A stretch of DNA of 64,000 nt from Pseudomonadota bacterium (lineage in GTDB: Bacteria; Pseudomonadota; Alphaproteobacteria; Acetobacterales; Acetobacteraceae), in contig JABBOH010000006.1 in the NCBI GenBank assembly GCA_019351895.1, positions 1 through 64,000 on the forward strand, in the 5' to 3' direction. Under the pieces are notes generated by a model that saw nothing but the letters and a program-made list of their open reading frames with translations, ran no database searches and was not told the origin of the DNA. A program made the translations under genes and the position numbers. Positions 45,097 to 56,135 of this stretch are shown in pieces. Position 1 is the first letter of the stretch. Each line of letters begins with the position of its first letter.

Positions 45097-46185
45097 ATGC
45101 AGCTCTTCCAGTGCCAGAAATGCAGCCAGATGCTGTATTTCGAGAACAACCTCTGCGAAACCTGCGGCTCCACCCTCGGCTATGAGCCCGTAGAAGCCCA
45201 ACTCCATGCGCTCGAGGCCGAGGGCGAGGGCGAGCGGTGGGAGCCCATCGCCGAGCGCGGGCGCGCTTATCGGTTCTGTGCCAATTCGCTGCACGGTGCC
45301 TGCAACTGGCTGATCCCGGCGGATTATTCCGACCAGTATTGCATCGCCTGCCGCCATAACCGCACGATCCCCGCCCTCTCCGAGGGCGAGAACCTGCAGC
45401 GCTGGCGCAAGCTCGAATATGCCAAGCACCGGCTCATCTATCAGCTGATCAAGCTCAAGCTGCCGCTGCCCACCAATGCCGAACTTCCCGGCCACGGCCT
45501 CGTCTTCGATTTTCTGGCCGAGCCGCAACAGCCCGGCGCCGCGCGGGTGATGACCGGCCACGACAACGGGCTCATCACGCTCAATCTGCAGGAGGCGGAC
45601 GACGCGGCCCGCGAGAAGCTCCGCACCCAGATGCATGAGCCCTACCGGACGCTGCTGGGCCATTTCCGGCACGAGATCGGCCACTTCTACTGGGATCTGC
45701 TGGTGCGGGACGGGCACAAGCTCGACCAGTGCCGGGCCATCTTCGGCGACGACCGTGACGACTACACCCAGGCTCTGCAGCGCCACTATCGGGAGGGCGC
45801 GCCGGCGCATTGGCGCGAGGAGTTCATCTCCCATTACGCGACGACCCATCCGTGGGAGGACTTCGCGGAGACCTGGGCGCATTATCTTCATATCGTGGAT
45901 ACACTGGAGACCGCCGCCGCCTTCCGCCTCGGCGTTCATCCTCGCAGGGTTGACGATCTCGATCTGCATGCGGACATCACGCTCAACCCCTACGGCGCGG
46001 GCGCGATAGAGGGGCTGATCGAGGCGTGGCTGCCGCTGACCTTCGCGGTCAACAGCCTGAACCGCAGCATGGGGATCGCCGACCTCTACCCGTTCATTCT
46101 GAGCCCCACCGTGATCCGCAAGATGGGCTTCATCCATGACCTCGTGCAGGACAGGCTAAGGGAGGATAACGCCCCCGCCTCGTGA
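45097..46185 (+). CDS. Putative zinc-binding metallopeptidase
   Basis: 362 residues. The N-terminus has paired cysteines (FQCQKCSQMLYFENNLCETC) and a further CANSLHGACNW...CIACRHN, so one or two zinc ribbons in about the first 90 residues. The peptidase motif is HEIGHFYWDLL (HExxH), and HPWEDFAETWAHYLHI follows as a third-ligand helix. The family is widespread in proteobacteria, its substrate unknown. The ATG at 45097 is set by the start of the zinc ribbon; a longer frame would run from the tRNA-Leu. Confidence 0.88.
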   Translation: MQLFQCQKCSQMLYFENNLCETCGSTLGYEPVEAQLHALEAEGEGERWEPIAERGRAYRFCANSLHGACNWLIPADYSDQYCIACRHNRTIPALSEGENLQRWRKLEYAKHRLIYQLIKLKLPLPTNAELPGHGLVFDFLAEPQQPGAARVMTGHDNGLITLNLQEADDAAREKLRTQMHEPYRTLLGHFRHEIGHFYWDLLVRDGHKLDQCRAIFGDDRDDYTQALQRHYREGAPAHWREEFISHYATTHPWEDFAETWAHYLHIVDTLETAAAFRLGVHPRRVDDLDLHADITLNPYGAGAIEGLIEAWLPLTFAVNSLNRSMGIADLYPFILSPTVIRKMGFIHDLVQDRLREDNAPAS

Positions 46186-46294
46186 TCCGCCTCGCGCTCG
46201 CGCTCGCGGCGGCCTCGTTCCGCCGTGGCCTCGCGGCGGTCGTCACCAATATGGGCCAGTTCAACGCATTCAGCCGGCGTAAAAATGGACAAAA

Positions 46295-46334
46295 AAGAAG
46301 CCGGCGAGGGGTGGCGCCCTTGCCGGCTTCTTCA
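46295..46334. terminator. Bidirectional intrinsic terminator
   Basis: AAGAAGCCGGC (46295-46305) pairs exactly with GCCGGCTTCTT (46322-46332), and AGGG/CCCT pair further in. There are A residues before and T after, so it can act on both strands: for the metallopeptidase (+) and for the CsbD gene (-). Confidence 0.8.
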
Positions 46335-46354
46335 TTTACCCCGTGGCGCCGAGG

Positions 46355-46534
46355 TTACTTCGTCGCGTCCCGGACGCTATCCTTCGCGCCGCCCACGGCA
46401 TTCTGAACCTTGCCGCCAATCTTCTCGCCCTTGCCCTCGGCTTCCATCTTCTTGTCGCCGGTCACTTTGCCTGCTGCTTCCTTGACGGAGCCCTTAACCT
46501 GGTGGCCGATACCGTCGGTACGATCCTTGTCCAT
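46355..46534 (-). CDS. CsbD family stress-response protein
   Basis: 59 residues. HQVKGSVKEAAGKVTGDKKM and a repeated second half KGEKIGGKVQNAVGGAKDSV are the CsbD pattern. AAGGAGAAG lies 4 nt before the ATG at 46534; a longer frame has no such site. Members are induced by sigma-B or general stress in other bacteria. Neighbour of a GlsB gene. Confidence 0.93.
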   Translation of the reverse strand: MDKDRTDGIGHQVKGSVKEAAGKVTGDKKMEAEGKGEKIGGKVQNAVGGAKDSVRDATK

Positions 46535-46682
46535 AAGGCTTCTCCTTTTGAAGGGACGCCGCACACTTTCCGCGGATCCTACCGAAAGAGATGGTGTCGT
46601 TTCCGGGCGGCTTAAGTATCTGGCACCATTTGGCACTTCACGTCCGCGTGTTCCTCCGCCCTTTTCCGACTGAGACGAACCG

Positions 46683-46718
46683 AAAAAAGGCCGCGCTGTC
46701 GCCAGCGCGGCCTTTTTT
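46683..46718. terminator. Bidirectional intrinsic terminator
   Basis: A perfect hairpin: AAAAAAGGCCGCGCT (46683-46697), loop GTCGCC, AGCGCGGCCTTTTTT (46704-46718). It lies downstream of the GlsB gene (minus strand) and upstream of CsbD, insulating the two. Confidence 0.92.
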
Positions 46719-46739
46719 GGCTTGGTGAAGGACGCCCGT

Positions 46740-47000
46740 TTACATCGAGGTCCGGCGCCCGAAGATGGCGTGGTAGATCACCAGCAGCACGATAGCGCCG
46801 ACGATGGCGACGATCATGCTGTAGATGTTGAAGCCGGTCACTCCGGCAGCCCCGAACGCTTGGAAGATGAAGCCGCCGACGAGCGCACCGACGATCCCGA
46901 GGACGATGTCCATGATGAAGCCTTCGCCGGAGCGATTGACGATCTTGCTCGCGATGAAGCCGGCGATCAGGCCAAGCACGATCCAGCCGATAATTGACAT
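46740..47000 (-). CDS. GlsB/YeaQ/YmgE family small membrane protein
   Basis: 86 residues, three membrane helices. MSIIGWIVLGLIAGFIASKI and GFIMDIVLGIVGALVGGFIF are the transglycosylase-associated (GlsB/YeaQ/YmgE) pattern. Linked to stress tolerance in relatives. It has its own terminator. Confidence 0.93.
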   Translation of the reverse strand: MSIIGWIVLGLIAGFIASKIVNRSGEGFIMDIVLGIVGALVGGFIFQAFGAAGVTGFNIYSMIVAIVGAIVLLVIYHAIFGRRTSM

Positions 47001-47169
47001 AAGAGGGTCCCCCCGTTGCTCACATCATCCCCCAGCGCGGCCGGAGGATGATTTCTGCTCACGAGAAGGGGATGGTCCGCCCGGCGTCAAGTGATCGGCA
47101 CGACGACTTCTGCCAGAACCTGTGCCGGCCGTTGCGCGGAAGCCACAGTCGGTTCGATCCGACGATCTC

Positions 47170-48624
47170 CTACTCGACGCCGCTCAAAGCCTTGTAGAGC
47201 GCGCGATAGCGCGTGAGCCGCGTCTCATAGGCCCGTTGCAGCTCGGGCACCGGCGCCACCGCGGCCAGCCGGCGCGGCGGCTGACAGAGCGCCTGGGGGT
47301 CTTCGCCCGTAACCGCCAGACGGCCCAGCCGCGCTGCGCCGAAAGCGCCGCCATGCTCGCCATCCGCCAGCCGGTGCAGGGTGATGCCGAGGACCGAGGC
47401 GAGGATCGCGATCCAGGTGCCGCTGCGCGACCCGCCGCCGATGACATCCGCTTCCGTGACGACGGTTCCGGCCGAACGCAGGGCATCGAGACAGTCCCGG
47501 AAGGAGAATGCGACGCCCTCCAGCACGGCCTGGGTCAGCGCGGCCCGGCTGGTGTCCTGCGACAGGCCGATGAACGCGCCGCGGATCCTGCCGTCGTTAT
47601 GCGGCGTCCGTTCGCCCGACAGGTAGGGAAGAAACGTGACCGGAGACGGCGCCGCCGGAACCTCGGGCAAGGCTTGCAGCAGCGACGCCTCTTTCTCCTG
47701 CGCGACCTCGCTCCACCATGCGAGAGAGGCGGCGGCGGATAGCGTGACGCCCATCTGGTGCCACAGGCCCGGCAGCGCGTGGCAGAAGGCGTGCACGGCG
47801 GCCTCGGGGTTCGGGCGGAACCGGTCGGTGGTTGCCCACAGCACGCCCGAGGTGCCGAGCGACACGAACGCGCTGCCTGGCCGGATGGCCCCGAGCCCGA
47901 CCGCTCCGGCCGCGTTGTCCCCAGCTCCGCCCGCCAAAACCGGCGCCGTCGCCATGCCCCAGCGGCGGGTGAGCGCGTCCGTCAGATGTCCGGCGGGGGC
48001 GCTGCCTTCGACGAGGTGCGGCATATGCGCCCGCGTCAGACTGGTGGCCGCGAGGGCAGCATCGGACCATGCGCGCGCGCCGACATCGAGCCACAGCGTG
48101 CCCGATGCATCGGACATCTCCTCGATCATCTCTCCCGTCAGGCGGTAGCGCAGATAAGCTTTCGGTAGCAAAACTTTTGCCGTGGCGGTGAAAATCGCCG
48201 GCTCGTGCTTCCGCACCCACATGAGCTTGGGCGCGGTGAATCCCGGCATCGCGGGATTGCCCGAGATCTGGCCGAGCGAGGGCAGGGCCGCCTCCAATTC
48301 GCGGCACTCGGCCTCGGAGCGGGTGTCGTTCCAGAGGATGGCGGGCCGCAAGGGCGCGCCTGTCCCGTCGAGCAGCACGGCGCCATGCATCTGCCCGGAG
48401 AGGCCGATACCGCGGACGGCCGCCATCTCGGCGGGATGGCTCGCGGCCAGGGCGTCGAGGGTGCGCAGCGTCGCCTGCCACCAGTCCTCGGGGTTTTGCT
48501 CGCTCCAGCCCGGATGGGGGCGGGAGATGTCGAGCGGCTCGGTATGGCTGGCGCAAACCTTGTCCGCGTCGTCCACCAGCACGGCCTTGATGCCGGAGGT
48601 GCCGAGATCGATGCCGAGATACAT
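47170..48624 (-). CDS. xylB: Xylulokinase
   Basis: 484 residues, FGGY carbohydrate kinase. YLGIDLGTSGIKAVLVDD at the start, GWSEQNPEDWW, GLSGQMHGAVLLD (substrate Met-His), GGAGDNAAGAVGLG (catalytic Asp) and GGGSRSGTWIAILASVLG near the ATP site. Phosphorylates D-xylulose for the pentose phosphate path. AAGGGGA precedes the ATG. No xylA or transporter lies next to it. Confidence 0.93.
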   Translation of the reverse strand: MYLGIDLGTSGIKAVLVDDADKVCASHTEPLDISRPHPGWSEQNPEDWWQATLRTLDALAASHPAEMAAVRGIGLSGQMHGAVLLDGTGAPLRPAILWNDTRSEAECRELEAALPSLGQISGNPAMPGFTAPKLMWVRKHEPAIFTATAKVLLPKAYLRYRLTGEMIEEMSDASGTLWLDVGARAWSDAALAATSLTRAHMPHLVEGSAPAGHLTDALTRRWGMATAPVLAGGAGDNAAGAVGLGAIRPGSAFVSLGTSGVLWATTDRFRPNPEAAVHAFCHALPGLWHQMGVTLSAAASLAWWSEVAQEKEASLLQALPEVPAAPSPVTFLPYLSGERTPHNDGRIRGAFIGLSQDTSRAALTQAVLEGVAFSFRDCLDALRSAGTVVTEADVIGGGSRSGTWIAILASVLGITLHRLADGEHGGAFGAARLGRLAVTGEDPQALCQPPRRLAAVAPVPELQRAYETRLTRYRALYKALSGVE

Positions 48625-48901
48625 GCGGGTCCCCTTGGGCTCATTTCCTTCTGGCTGAAGGGGATAGCAGATGCGGCGGTCCCGCGGGAGGCCTGTGGGC
48701 GGGGGATGCCCCCCATGCTCTCAGGAGACGGCCCCTGGGTGCCCGGCGGCTTCCATGCGGCGTGGGACGGCCGCCTCCAGAATTTTGTTGCTGTGCACCA
48801 ACGTTTGCCGTACACATTTCGCAATAGAAACGGTCCTCGCCCAGCGCGGGCTGATGGCCGCGACACAAACTGCGTCAATTTTGTTGCAAAGGCGGAACTA
48901 A

Positions 48902-49741
48902 ATGAGCACGATGACGGTCGGCGGCGCCAGCCTGACGAACAACTGGACGGGGACGAGCGGCGCCACGGCCGCGTTCGTTTCGTTCTTCAACAAAAACACC
49001 GACGCCACAATCTCCCTCGGCGGTGTCTCGACCGTCCCGGGATCGGTCGCGATCTTCTCCCGCAATGGTTCCGATATCGTATCGGGATCGACGATCACCG
49101 ATCAGTCCACCGGACATAATTCCATCACGTCGCTTCATGCGGCGACGATCTTCGCGGCACCCGGCGACACGATCAGCTCGGCTTCGGCATCGACCGTGTT
49201 CGGCGCGGGAGCCCACGTCGTCAATTTCTCGATCAGCGGCGCCCACAGCTCGATCGTCGGCGGCGCTGCCGGAACGGTCGGCACGGCGTCCGGCGCCAAT
49301 ACGACCTTGGTCGGCGGCACCGGCATTTCGATGTTCACCGCAACGGGCGACAACAGCCTGGCGGTGGCCGGGCGGGGCATCACGGGCTTGGACCTCTCCG
49401 GGAGCACAGGTGCGGAGTCCGTCTCGACCAACCCGCTCGGCAATTCCGGAACGCTCGTCGCGTTCCTGGGCTCCGGCGCCGACACCGTCATGGGCGGCAG
49501 CGGCGCCTCCACGATACTGGGCGGCAGCGGCCATGACGTGTTCGCCTTCATCAGCGGTCACTCTGGCGGTAGCGAGGTGATCGTGAACTTCACCGCCAGG
49601 GATAGCGTGGCGTTCTCGGGCTATACCGCCGCGCCGACGGAGACCGTCAAGAGCTTCGACGGCGTTGCGAGCGACGTGATCAAGCTCAGCGACAACACGA
49701 CCATCACGCTCGTCGCCATCGATCACAAGCTCTTCTCCTGA
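48902..49741 (+). CDS. Repeat-rich Ca-binding/RTX-like secreted protein
   Basis: 279 residues, low in charged residues, rich in Gly, Ser, Thr and Ala. The second half has degenerate RTX-like nonapeptides (GSGADTVMGGSGASTILGGS), then the ending GHDVFAFISGHSGGSEVIVNF and a last DNTTITLVAI, seen in type I-secreted proteins of Acetobacteraceae and Methylobacteria. No N-terminal signal peptide, consistent with a C-terminal secretion signal. No HlyB/HlyD/TolC genes are nearby. AAGGCGGA precedes the ATG. Function unknown, perhaps adhesion or surface layer. Confidence 0.75.
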   Translation: MSTMTVGGASLTNNWTGTSGATAAFVSFFNKNTDATISLGGVSTVPGSVAIFSRNGSDIVSGSTITDQSTGHNSITSLHAATIFAAPGDTISSASASTVFGAGAHVVNFSISGAHSSIVGGAAGTVGTASGANTTLVGGTGISMFTATGDNSLAVAGRGITGLDLSGSTGAESVSTNPLGNSGTLVAFLGSGADTVMGGSGASTILGGSGHDVFAFISGHSGGSEVIVNFTARDSVAFSGYTAAPTETVKSFDGVASDVIKLSDNTTITLVAIDHKLFS

Positions 49742-49853
49742 GGATGGCGCCGGGCTGAGGGCGTTCGAGCCTGCAGCCCGGCTGGCCGGCCCCCTTTCCA
49801 TCGCCGCGGAGCCGCTTCTATCCGGCACGAACCCGCTCTAGGGTGTCGCCGCG

Positions 49854-51164
49854 ATGGGAATGCGCCGCTCCATGTCCGCCTATGCCGAGAAACCCCTGCC
49901 GCCGAGCCTCTATGCCGAGACGGCCATGCCGCCGCCCGATCTCGGCCCAATTGCCGGTGAGGCGCGCGCGACGGTCGCGGTCATCGGCGGCGGGATCACC
50001 GGCCTCTCCACGGCGCTCCACCTCGCGGAGCGCGGCGTCGATGTCCTTCTCCTGGAAGCGCATCAGCCGGGCTGGGGCGCGTCGGGACGGAACGGCGGCC
50101 ACGTCAATCCCGGTCTCAAGCCCGAACCGGACGAGGTCGAACAGCATTTCGGCGAGCTTGGCCGCCGCATGGTCCGCTTGTCCTACGGCGCGCCGGAGGC
50201 GCTGTTCCGTCTCGTGGAGCGATACCAGATCCGTTGCGAGGCCCGTCAGGCCGGAACCCTCCGGGCCGCGACGACGCAGAAGACGCTGGCCGGATTGCGC
50301 GCGCTCGCGGCGCAATATGAGGCGCGCGGGCTGCAGGCGACGCTGCTCGATCCCGACGCGGCCTTCGCTGCGACCGGCACCCGGCGCTACCGGGGAATTT
50401 TGCGCGATCCGAGCGGCGGATCGGTCAACCCCCTCGGCTATGCCCGCGGCCTTGCGGGCGCGGCGCTCGCGGCCGGCGCCCGCATCCATGCGGCGAGCCC
50501 CGCCGTCTCCCTCGCCCGCACGGCTGCCGGCGGCTGGCGGATCGAGACCCCTCAGAGCGCGGTGCAAGCCGATCGCCTGGTCATCGGGACCAACGGCTAT
50601 ACCGACGATCTTTGGCCTGGGCTGCGCCGCACCGTCGTGCCGCTCTGGTCGGGCATCACAGCGACGGAACCGCTGCCGCAATCGATCGCCGACCAGATCA
50701 TGCCGGGCGGCGGCGTGCTCTACGAACTGGGCTCGGTCACCGTCTATTACCGCCTCGACGTGGGCCGCCGGCTGCTGATGGGCGGCCGCTGCGGACTGCA
50801 CGAGATGGCCGGCCCGGAGGGCTTCGGCTACCTGCAGCGCTACGCGACGAAGCTCTGGCCGGCGCTTCGCCACGTCGCCTGGACCCATGGCTGGAACGGG
50901 CAGCTCGGCATGACGGCGGACCACTACCCCCATCTGCACGAACCCGAACCCGACGTGCTCATCGCGCTCGGCTATAACGGCCGTGGTGTCGCCCTGGCGA
51001 CCGCGATGGGCGCGATCATCGCGCGCCGCATCGGCGGCGAGGCGGAGGAGACGCTCGACATGCCCATAACCGGCATCAGGCCGATACCTTTCCACGGGCT
51101 CTGGCCCCTCGCGGTTCAGGGGCGGATTGCCTGGGGGCGTTTGCGGGATCGGATGGGGCTATGA
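49854..51164 (+). CDS. FAD-dependent oxidoreductase (PuuB/DadA-like)
   Basis: 436 residues. FAD-binding TVAVIGGGITGLSTALHLAERG at about 40 is split by a Rossmann GxGxxG (GGGITG), followed by GWGASGRNGGHVNPG, typical of gamma-glutamylputrescine oxidase and D-amino-acid dehydrogenase relatives. The late GYNGRGVALATAMGAIIA completes the FAD site. Probably oxidises an amine or amino acid. The stop overlaps nagA by 4 nt. Confidence 0.9.
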   Translation: MGMRRSMSAYAEKPLPPSLYAETAMPPPDLGPIAGEARATVAVIGGGITGLSTALHLAERGVDVLLLEAHQPGWGASGRNGGHVNPGLKPEPDEVEQHFGELGRRMVRLSYGAPEALFRLVERYQIRCEARQAGTLRAATTQKTLAGLRALAAQYEARGLQATLLDPDAAFAATGTRRYRGILRDPSGGSVNPLGYARGLAGAALAAGARIHAASPAVSLARTAAGGWRIETPQSAVQADRLVIGTNGYTDDLWPGLRRTVVPLWSGITATEPLPQSIADQIMPGGGVLYELGSVTVYYRLDVGRRLLMGGRCGLHEMAGPEGFGYLQRYATKLWPALRHVAWTHGWNGQLGMTADHYPHLHEPEPDVLIALGYNGRGVALATAMGAIIARRIGGEAEETLDMPITGIRPIPFHGLWPLAVQGRIAWGRLRDRMGL

Positions 51165-52330
51165 CGGACCGCCTGCTGCTGCGTGGCGCGCGCATCCTCA
51201 CCGAGGAGGGGCCGCTGCGCGACGATCTCGCTCTGCTGGTGGAGGACGGGCGCATCCTCGACATCCTCGGGGCGTCCGCTGCGCCGTCCGGGGCGGAGGT
51301 CATGGCCTTGCCCGCAGGGTCGATCCTGGCGCCAGGCTTCGTCGATGTGCAGGTCAATGGCGGCGGTGGGCTGCTGTTCAACGATATGCCGACCGCCGAG
51401 GCAGCCATCGCCATCGCGAGCGCCCATCGCCGCTACGGCACGACCGCGCTGCTGCCGACCGTCATCACCGATAGGCCCGAGATCATGCGCCGAGGGGCGG
51501 TTGCGGCCCGGGACGCCGCGCGGATCCCGGACAGCGGCGTCGTCGGCGTGCATCTGGAGGGGCCGTTTATCAGCCCGCGCCGTCCGGGCGTGCATAGCCC
51601 CGCGCTGATCCGCCGCATGGACGCCTCCGATGCGGACTGGCTGGCGGCACTCGGCAGAGAGCTTCCGGTGCTCCTCACTCTGGCGCCCGAGGAGGTCGAG
51701 GACGCCTATCTCGACCGGATGGCCGCCGCGGGCGTCATTCTCAGCGCCGGCCACACGGCGGCGAGCGCCGAGCGCGTCGCGGCGGCGCTCGGGCACGGGC
51801 TGCGCGGCTTCACTCATCTGTTCAATGCCATGCCGCCGCTGGCGGGCCGCGACCCCGGCCCGGTCGGCGCGGCGCTGCTCGATCGCACGGCATGGTGCGG
51901 GCTGATCGCCGACGGCGTCCATGTCCATCCCGCCTCGCTTCGCTTGGCGCTCGCTGCACGGCCCGAGGACCGCATGCTGCTCGTGACCGACGCGATGACG
52001 GTCCTGGGCACGGAGGCGCAGAGCTTCTCGCTCTATGGCGAGACGATGTTCCGCCGGCGCGGGCGGCTGGAGCGGGAGGACGGGACCCTCGCGGGCGCCG
52101 ATCTCGACATGGCGGCCGCCGTCCGCAACGGCGTGGCGATGCTGGGCCTGCCGGTCGAGCGCGCCTTGCGGATGGCGGCGACCTATCCCGCGGATTTCAT
52201 GCGTCTCGCTGATCGTGGGCGCATAGCGCCCGGGCTTCGGGCCGATCTGGTTCTGTTGTCGGCAACGCTCGAGGTGCTCGGCACCTGGGTCGGCGGCGTC
52301 CGCGACAGCGCAGACCCTAGCCGGTCGTAG
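51161..52330 (+). CDS. nagA: N-acetylglucosamine-6-phosphate deacetylase
   Basis: 389 residues, amidohydrolase. LAPGFVDVQVNGGGGLLFND, VGVHLEGPFISPRRPGVHS, SAGHTAASAERV, FTHLFNAMPPL (metal and substrate His), LIADGVHVHP and VTDAMTVLG with the catalytic Asp. Deacetylates GlcNAc-6-P in amino-sugar recycling. Its ATG overlaps the stop of the FAD oxidoreductase. No nagB or nagE nearby. Confidence 0.94.
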   Translation: MTDRLLLRGARILTEEGPLRDDLALLVEDGRILDILGASAAPSGAEVMALPAGSILAPGFVDVQVNGGGGLLFNDMPTAEAAIAIASAHRRYGTTALLPTVITDRPEIMRRGAVAARDAARIPDSGVVGVHLEGPFISPRRPGVHSPALIRRMDASDADWLAALGRELPVLLTLAPEEVEDAYLDRMAAAGVILSAGHTAASAERVAAALGHGLRGFTHLFNAMPPLAGRDPGPVGAALLDRTAWCGLIADGVHVHPASLRLALAARPEDRMLLVTDAMTVLGTEAQSFSLYGETMFRRRGRLEREDGTLAGADLDMAAAVRNGVAMLGLPVERALRMAATYPADFMRLADRGRIAPGLRADLVLLSATLEVLGTWVGGVRDSADPSRS

Positions 52331-52331
52331 G

Positions 52332-52757
52332 TTACCCCTCGGGCGGTCTGCCGCGCAGGCGTTTGATGCCGGCTCTGTGGGTCTTGCCCTCCAGGCGTCG
52401 CTGCTGGCTTCCGTATGTCGGGCGCGTGGCCCTCCGCTTGCGCGGTGCGACCGCGGCCTCGGCGAGCAGCGCGACCAGCCGGGCGATGGCGTCCTCGCGG
52501 TTGCGGGCCTGGCTACGGAAGCTCTGGGCGAAGATCACGATCACGCCATCCTGCGTCATCCGCTGACCGGCCAGAGTTGCAAGGCGCGAGCGCATCCCCG
52601 CCGGCATCTCGGCCCAGGCCTGCGTGTCGAAACGCAGCTCGACCGCGGTCGAGACCTTGTTGACGTTCTGCCCGCCCGGACCCGATGCGTGCACGAAACG
52701 GATGTTCAGCAGGCGATCGTCGATGGAGAGGCCGGCGCTGATCGGAATATTGCCCAT
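52332..52757 (-). CDS. arfB: Alternative ribosome-rescue factor/peptidyl-tRNA hydrolase ArfB
   Basis: 141 residues. RFVHASGPGGQNVNKV holds the GGQ motif of release factors; the C-terminal tail is basic (RKRRATRPTYGSQQRRLEGK), needed to enter the empty mRNA channel. Rescues stalled ribosomes. The ATG at 52757 precedes the domain directly. Confidence 0.93.
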   Translation of the reverse strand: MGNIPISAGLSIDDRLLNIRFVHASGPGGQNVNKVSTAVELRFDTQAWAEMPAGMRSRLATLAGQRMTQDGVIVIFAQSFRSQARNREDAIARLVALLAEAAVAPRKRRATRPTYGSQQRRLEGKTHRAGIKRLRGRPPEG

Positions 52758-52773
52758 GGCGCACTGCCTACAC

Positions 52774-52801
52774 AAAAAAGCGGCGGCCGTTGCCGGCCGC
52801 C
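52774..52801 (-). terminator. Intrinsic terminator of the GT4 gene
   Basis: On the minus strand, GGCGGCCG, loop GCAA, CGGCCGCC, then GCTTTTTT. It lies 30 nt after the stop of the glycosyltransferase gene, so it fits as its terminator. Confidence 0.8.
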
Positions 52802-52830
52802 ACCATTCGGCACGATGGTCGTCCTGAAAT

Positions 52831-53889
52831 CTAGCCGGCGATCACGCGAAGCTGCGCCGTCCGCGGACGCTCGGCCAACTCCTCGTAGACCGAGACATAG
52901 TCCTCCGCCATCCGGCGCGCGCTGAACCGCTCCTCGAAGCGGGTCCGCACGCCCGCGCGGCTGATCTCGCCGAGGCGCCCGACGGCCCGCACCGCATCCG
53001 CCTCGTCCCGCGTGATGAAGCCGGTCACGCCGTCCTCGATCACCTCCGGCACCGATCCACGTTCGTAGGTGATGACGGGCGTGCCGCAGGCCATTGATTC
53101 GATCATGACGAGACCGAACGGCTCCGGCCAGTCGATCGGGAAGAGCAGGGCATGCGCGCGCGCCAGAAAGTCGGGCTTCTGCATCTCGTTGATCTCGCCG
53201 ATGAACTCCACATGCGGCTGCTTCAGCAGAGGCTTGATGACCGCCTCGAAATACTCCTCGTCCGCGGCATCGACCTTGGCCGCGATCTTCACCCGCATTC
53301 CGGCCTTGCCCGCGATGCGGATTGCCTTGTCCACGCCTTTCTCGGGAGAGACGCGGCCGAGCACCGCCAGATAATCCTGGCGCACCTCGCGCGGCATCAG
53401 GGTGCTGAGCGGCAACCCATGGTGAACGGTGCGAACCCAGTTGAGGTTGGGGACCGGCGCTCTCTGGCTGTCGGAAATCGAGATCAGCGGTACCTTCGGA
53501 AAAGCCCCGTAGATATCGACGAACTCCGGCAGGTCGAGGCGCCCGTGAATGGTCGTCACAAATGGCGTGGGCTGGCGGGAGAACAGCGAGAAGGGGAGGT
53601 AGTCATTGTGGAAGTGGATGATGTCGAATTCGTCAACGCGGTCGCGGATCGCCTCCATCATCTTCATATGCGGGGCCATGCGGTCGCGGATGTTGGGGTT
53701 GAGGCGCAGCGCCTCCTCACACATCGGTTCCAGCCGCGCCGCGGTGCGGCTGTCGCCGCTCGCGAACAGCGTGACTTCGTGGCCCATCGCCACCAGCTCC
53801 TCCGTCAGGAAGGAGACGACGCGCTCAGTACCGCCGTAAAGCCGCGGCGGCACCGCTTCATAGAGTGGGGAGACCTGAGCAATACGCAT
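52831..53889 (-). CDS. Glycosyltransferase family 4
   Basis: 352 residues, GT-B fold, retaining. GGTERVVSFLTEELVAMGHEV at the start, HFHNDYLPF, LAVLGRVSPEKGVDKAIRIA for the nucleotide-sugar fold, and the E-x7-E motif EPFGLVMIESMACGTPVITY. The ATG at 53889 has AGGAG 7 nt upstream; a GTG two codons earlier is less likely. Divergent from the ABC exporter/otsA genes. Product unknown. Confidence 0.91.
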   Translation of the reverse strand: MRIAQVSPLYEAVPPRLYGGTERVVSFLTEELVAMGHEVTLFASGDSRTAARLEPMCEEALRLNPNIRDRMAPHMKMMEAIRDRVDEFDIIHFHNDYLPFSLFSRQPTPFVTTIHGRLDLPEFVDIYGAFPKVPLISISDSQRAPVPNLNWVRTVHHGLPLSTLMPREVRQDYLAVLGRVSPEKGVDKAIRIAGKAGMRVKIAAKVDAADEEYFEAVIKPLLKQPHVEFIGEINEMQKPDFLARAHALLFPIDWPEPFGLVMIESMACGTPVITYERGSVPEVIEDGVTGFITRDEADAVRAVGRLGEISRAGVRTRFEERFSARRMAEDYVSVYEELAERPRTAQLRVIAG

Positions 53890-54253
53890 CGACACACTCT
53901 CCTGGAGCCGGCTTCATCCGCCTGTGGGATGAGGGCTGCGGCAAAAAACGTTAGCTTGGAACGGGATAGCCGAAACAGTTGGCGCGACAACTTAACCCGG
54001 TGAGTACAGCATAAAGCATCGAGAGCGATTGTGGCGAAATCTCGGCGCTAAAGCCTTGAAATATTGGCGGTTGCGAGAAACACGCCCTATTTCCGCTATG
54101 ATCTGATTCTAGTCTCCCTTCATCCCGAAGCGATGTCTGCGCGCGGCGCACCGCACCAGTTTGGGCAGGCCACGAATTGTCTGTGAGATCATGGGGACCA
54201 CCGGCGGCCAACGGCCGATATTTGGTTGGTTCACTGGAATGAAGGTAAGACGA
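53890..54253. other. 364-nt divergent intergenic region
   Basis: No gene is seen. It should hold promoters for the GT4 gene (minus) and the ABC exporter gene (plus). A TATGAT box at 54097-54102 is a possible -10 for the latter, but the only TTGCGA upstream is 20 nt away, longer than ideal. The centre (about 53940-54120) is visibly richer in A+T than the flanking genes. Confidence 0.4.
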
Positions 54254-56101
<1,848 letters not shown>

Positions 56102-56135
56102 TCGAACGAGACACGCCCGCAACGGGAGGACGCCG

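Noticed and set aside
46535-46640. EcfG-type general-stress promoter upstream of CsbD
   Set aside because: GGAAAC is present on the minus strand, but no matching CGTT-type -10 at 16-17 nt could be found.
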